DNA of 35,721 nt from Chlorobiota bacterium (GTDB lineage: Bacteria > Bacteroidota > Bacteroidia > Bacteroidales > JAADJA01), in NCBI GenBank assembly GCA_013151015.1, contig JAADJA010000114.1, forward strand, positions 1-35,721, in the 5' to 3' direction. Below are positions 34,398 to 35,721 of the stretch, piece by piece; position 1 is the stretch's first letter, and each line of letters opens with the position of its first letter. Below the pieces are notes generated by a model. That model worked only from the letters and a program-made list of their open reading frames with translations. It made no database searches and was not told where the DNA came from. The position numbers and the translations under genes were made by a program.

Positions 34398-34425
34398 TTA
34401 ATTGGCCGTATAATTTTTCCACATG

Positions 34426-34447
34426 GAATAAGCGTCCACGCTTATTC
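34426..34447. repeat. TCCA-loop hairpin, copy 2
   Basis: GAATAAGCG / CGCTTATTC closes a TCCA loop with a perfect 9-bp stem. Copy 1 is at 42-63; the two stem differences are compensated in both arms. The preceding CCACATGGA (34420-34428) also matches the reverse complement of 192-200 at the left end of the window. Confidence 0.7.
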
Positions 34448-34533
34448 GTAAAAAACATCACTTAAGAGCAAGTGGCCACATGCTACAGGATTGTGAAGCT
34501 TTGAGGTAAAGAATACAAGTATATTATAGGAAC

Positions 34534-34594
34534 ATCCAAAATCCAAGGGAGTTTTGGATAGAAACATTCCAAAATCCAAGGGAGTTTATGGAAT
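34534..34594. repeat. Two tandem hairpins with the same 10-base loop
   Basis: Unit 1 is ATCCAAAA-TCCAAGGGAG-TTTTGGAT (34534-34559). Unit 2 is ATTCCAAAA (34566-34574), the identical loop TCCAAGGGAG, then TTTATGGAAT (34585-34594), whose stem pairs with one bulge. The stems differ but remain paired while the loop is unchanged. The 34401-34839 gap holds no gene; beyond these repeats and the promoter at 34811 I see nothing in it. Confidence 0.65.
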
Positions 34595-34810
34595 ACATTC
34601 GCTAACTTTGCTTATTTTACTATCACTTTTATTTTGTGAATACTAATGGAAACTGACCTATGACCTGGTTTCGATGCCCTTGTTTTTTGCGGGTGGGGCA
34701 AAAGATATTTTATGAAACATTGAGATTTTATTATTCTTTAGTAACCATATACCATGATTTATTTTTAAACTTTAAAACAATTCTTGTGTAGTAACCTTCC
34801 CAATAAATCC

Positions 34811-34818
34811 TAAATTTG
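34811..34818 (+). promoter_or_regulatory. Promoter -7 element of the restriction-modification gene
   Basis: TAAATTTG matches TAnnTTTG, 21 bp before the ATG at 34840. The nearest TTG upstream (34784-34786) is 24 bp away, a long spacer. Confidence 0.5.
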
Positions 34819-34839
34819 TAAATTATAAATTATACAGCA

Positions 34840-35721
34840 ATGAACCTAATAGAAAAAGGAATAGAAAAAGGGCTGATAAAATTTGACGAAGACAGAAACT
34901 TTATAACCTACATACATCAAAACAAAAAACGGAATTACAATAATCCCGAAGAAAAAGTACAAGCCGAAACATTTTTGACTTTGGTTTTGATTTATGGTTA
35001 TCCTGAAAAAAGGATTAAACAATTTGTTACCGTACAAAGGGGCTCTGAAACAAAAGAAGCCGACTTAATTGTTTACAATGACGACAAACACGAAGAAACA
35101 TACATTTTAGTCGAATGTAAAAAAGAAGATTTAACCGACCAACAATTCAATATTGCGGTTGACCAGGCATACGGTTACGCAGTGGCCGAAGGTGCAAAAT
35201 ATGTTTGGACCACTTCCCGGATAAAAAACCAGTATTACGAAGTTCCCGACAGGAAACCAAAAAGCAGGATTGAAATTCCCGATATCCCACAATTTGGAAT
35301 CGACAAACTTGCACCCTACAAATATGTAAAGGGCGGAATTTCACAGCGAGGGGTCGATGGTGTTTCGGAACCCAAAGTTGATTATGGCAAAAAACAGAAA
35401 TTCTTTGAATTGGAAATTGTAAGCGAAAGCGAATTAACGAAAATATTCATTCAATCACATCAAGCTCTTTGGGGTGGCGGACAAAGAAATCCAAGTGTAG
35501 CATTTGACGAATTAGACAAACTAATTTTCTGTAAAATTTGGGATGAAAAACACCCAAGAAAAAACGGTGAACCATACGACTTTCAATTATTTAGGGGCGA
35601 AGACCCGGAAGTGCTTTTAAAACGAATTAAAAAAATCTATGCTATTGGTGAAAAAGAAGCACCCGAAGTTTTTAAAGATGGTATTTCCCTCTCCGCACAA
35701 GAAACATTAACAATCGTAAAA
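34840..35721 (+). CDS. Restriction-modification protein with HsdR-type nuclease N-terminus (partial, runs off the window)
   Basis: The frame is open for 294 codons from ATG 34840 to the window edge, with no stop. Residues 1-135 form an HsdR N-terminal-type nuclease domain with PD-(D/E)XK residues: Glu43 (VQAETF), Asp75 (EADLIVY) and Glu92-x-Lys94 (VECKK). About residues 205-270 (FIQSHQALWGGGQRNPSVAFDELDKLIFCKIWDE) are like the helical N-terminal domain of N6-adenine methylases (HsdM type). A nuclease fused ahead of a methylase would make a single-chain type IIG-like or type I M subunit. The methylase motifs would lie beyond the window, so the second half of this call is inference. Confidence 0.75.
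   Translation, partial: MNLIEKGIEKGLIKFDEDRNFITYIHQNKKRNYNNPEEKVQAETFLTLVLIYGYPEKRIKQFVTVQRGSETKEADLIVYNDDKHEETYILVECKKEDLTDQQFNIAVDQAYGYAVAEGAKYVWTTSRIKNQYYEVPDRKPKSRIEIPDIPQFGIDKLAPYKYVKGGISQRGVDGVSEPKVDYGKKQKFFELEIVSESELTKIFIQSHQALWGGGQRNPSVAFDELDKLIFCKIWDEKHPRKNGEPYDFQLFRGEDPEVLLKRIKKIYAIGEKEAPEVFKDGISLSAQETLTIVK

Noticed and set aside
34198-34401. 67-codon plus-strand frame in the dehydratase leader
   Set aside because: No recognisable domain, and it overlaps the predicted promoter and leader of the minus-strand operon.
34489-34496. TTGTGAA upstream of the restriction gene as a Rex half-site
   Set aside because: No matching right half-site at the correct spacing.
34534-34594. CRISPR array
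   Set aside because: Only two units, 6 bp apart, with variable stems; no spacer structure and no cas genes.

Overview
This 35.7-kb window is chromosomal DNA of an anaerobic or facultative member of the Bacteroidetes, most likely in or near the Bacteroidales/Marinilabiliales. The evidence is an SprA gene (type 9 secretion), repeated TTG-N17-21-TAnnTTTG promoters typical of the phylum, few Shine-Dalgarno sites, a MaeB malic enzyme, Rex, NiFe-hydrogenase maturation genes and an oxygen-sensitive glycyl radical enzyme.

Layout. 1-324: a cluster of perfect hairpins with no gene. 325-7352: rex, diverging from a complete hypF-hypC-hypD-hypE-hypA-hypB operon for building the NiFe(CN)2CO centre. The shared rex/hypF promoter region carries a perfect Rex operator. 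7376-8414: a decayed TlpA-type thioredoxin gene. 8480-17845: tonB, gcvH, sprA (2450 aa) and ruvA on the minus strand, and 18335-20629 maeB on the plus strand; the order maeB-ruvA-sprA-gcvH is the conserved Bacteroidetes arrangement. A second Rex-like operator lies just upstream of maeB. 20626-25937: a locus that looks eroded, with a gutted NCS2 purine-permease relic, a secreted beta-propeller/transglutaminase protein, a VapBC-like toxin-antitoxin pair, and xdhA and xdhC without the molybdenum subunit. 26031-29177: an EamA transporter with a frameshifted C-terminus, and two overlapping glycosyltransferases. 29356-30375: murB, with a promoter so close that the mRNA may be leaderless. 30383-34181: two small genes, one lacking a start codon, then a glycyl-radical activase and a glycyl radical enzyme whose active-site residues identify it as trans-4-hydroxy-L-proline dehydratase. 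34182-34839: non-coding DNA with structured hairpins. 34840-35721: the 5' part of a restriction-methylation gene that runs off the window.

How the genes fit together. Rex senses NADH/NAD+ and appears to control itself, hydrogenase maturation and malic enzyme, so redox state would be coupled to hydrogen metabolism and to NADPH/pyruvate supply. The hydroxyproline dehydratase gives another anaerobic route, making pyrroline-5-carboxylate from a collagen-type amino acid. Hydrogenase structural genes, the XdhB subunit and a pyrroline-5-carboxylate reductase are not in the window.

Several genes are damaged (TlpA, NCS2 permease, EamA tail, the start-less small ORF). This may be real decay or, for the single-base changes, assembly error. 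I saw no rRNA, tRNA, CRISPR array, intact insertion sequence or prophage. The strongest candidates for something undescribed are the covarying TCCA-loop hairpins found at both ends of the window and the paired hairpins with an identical 10-base loop before the restriction gene.
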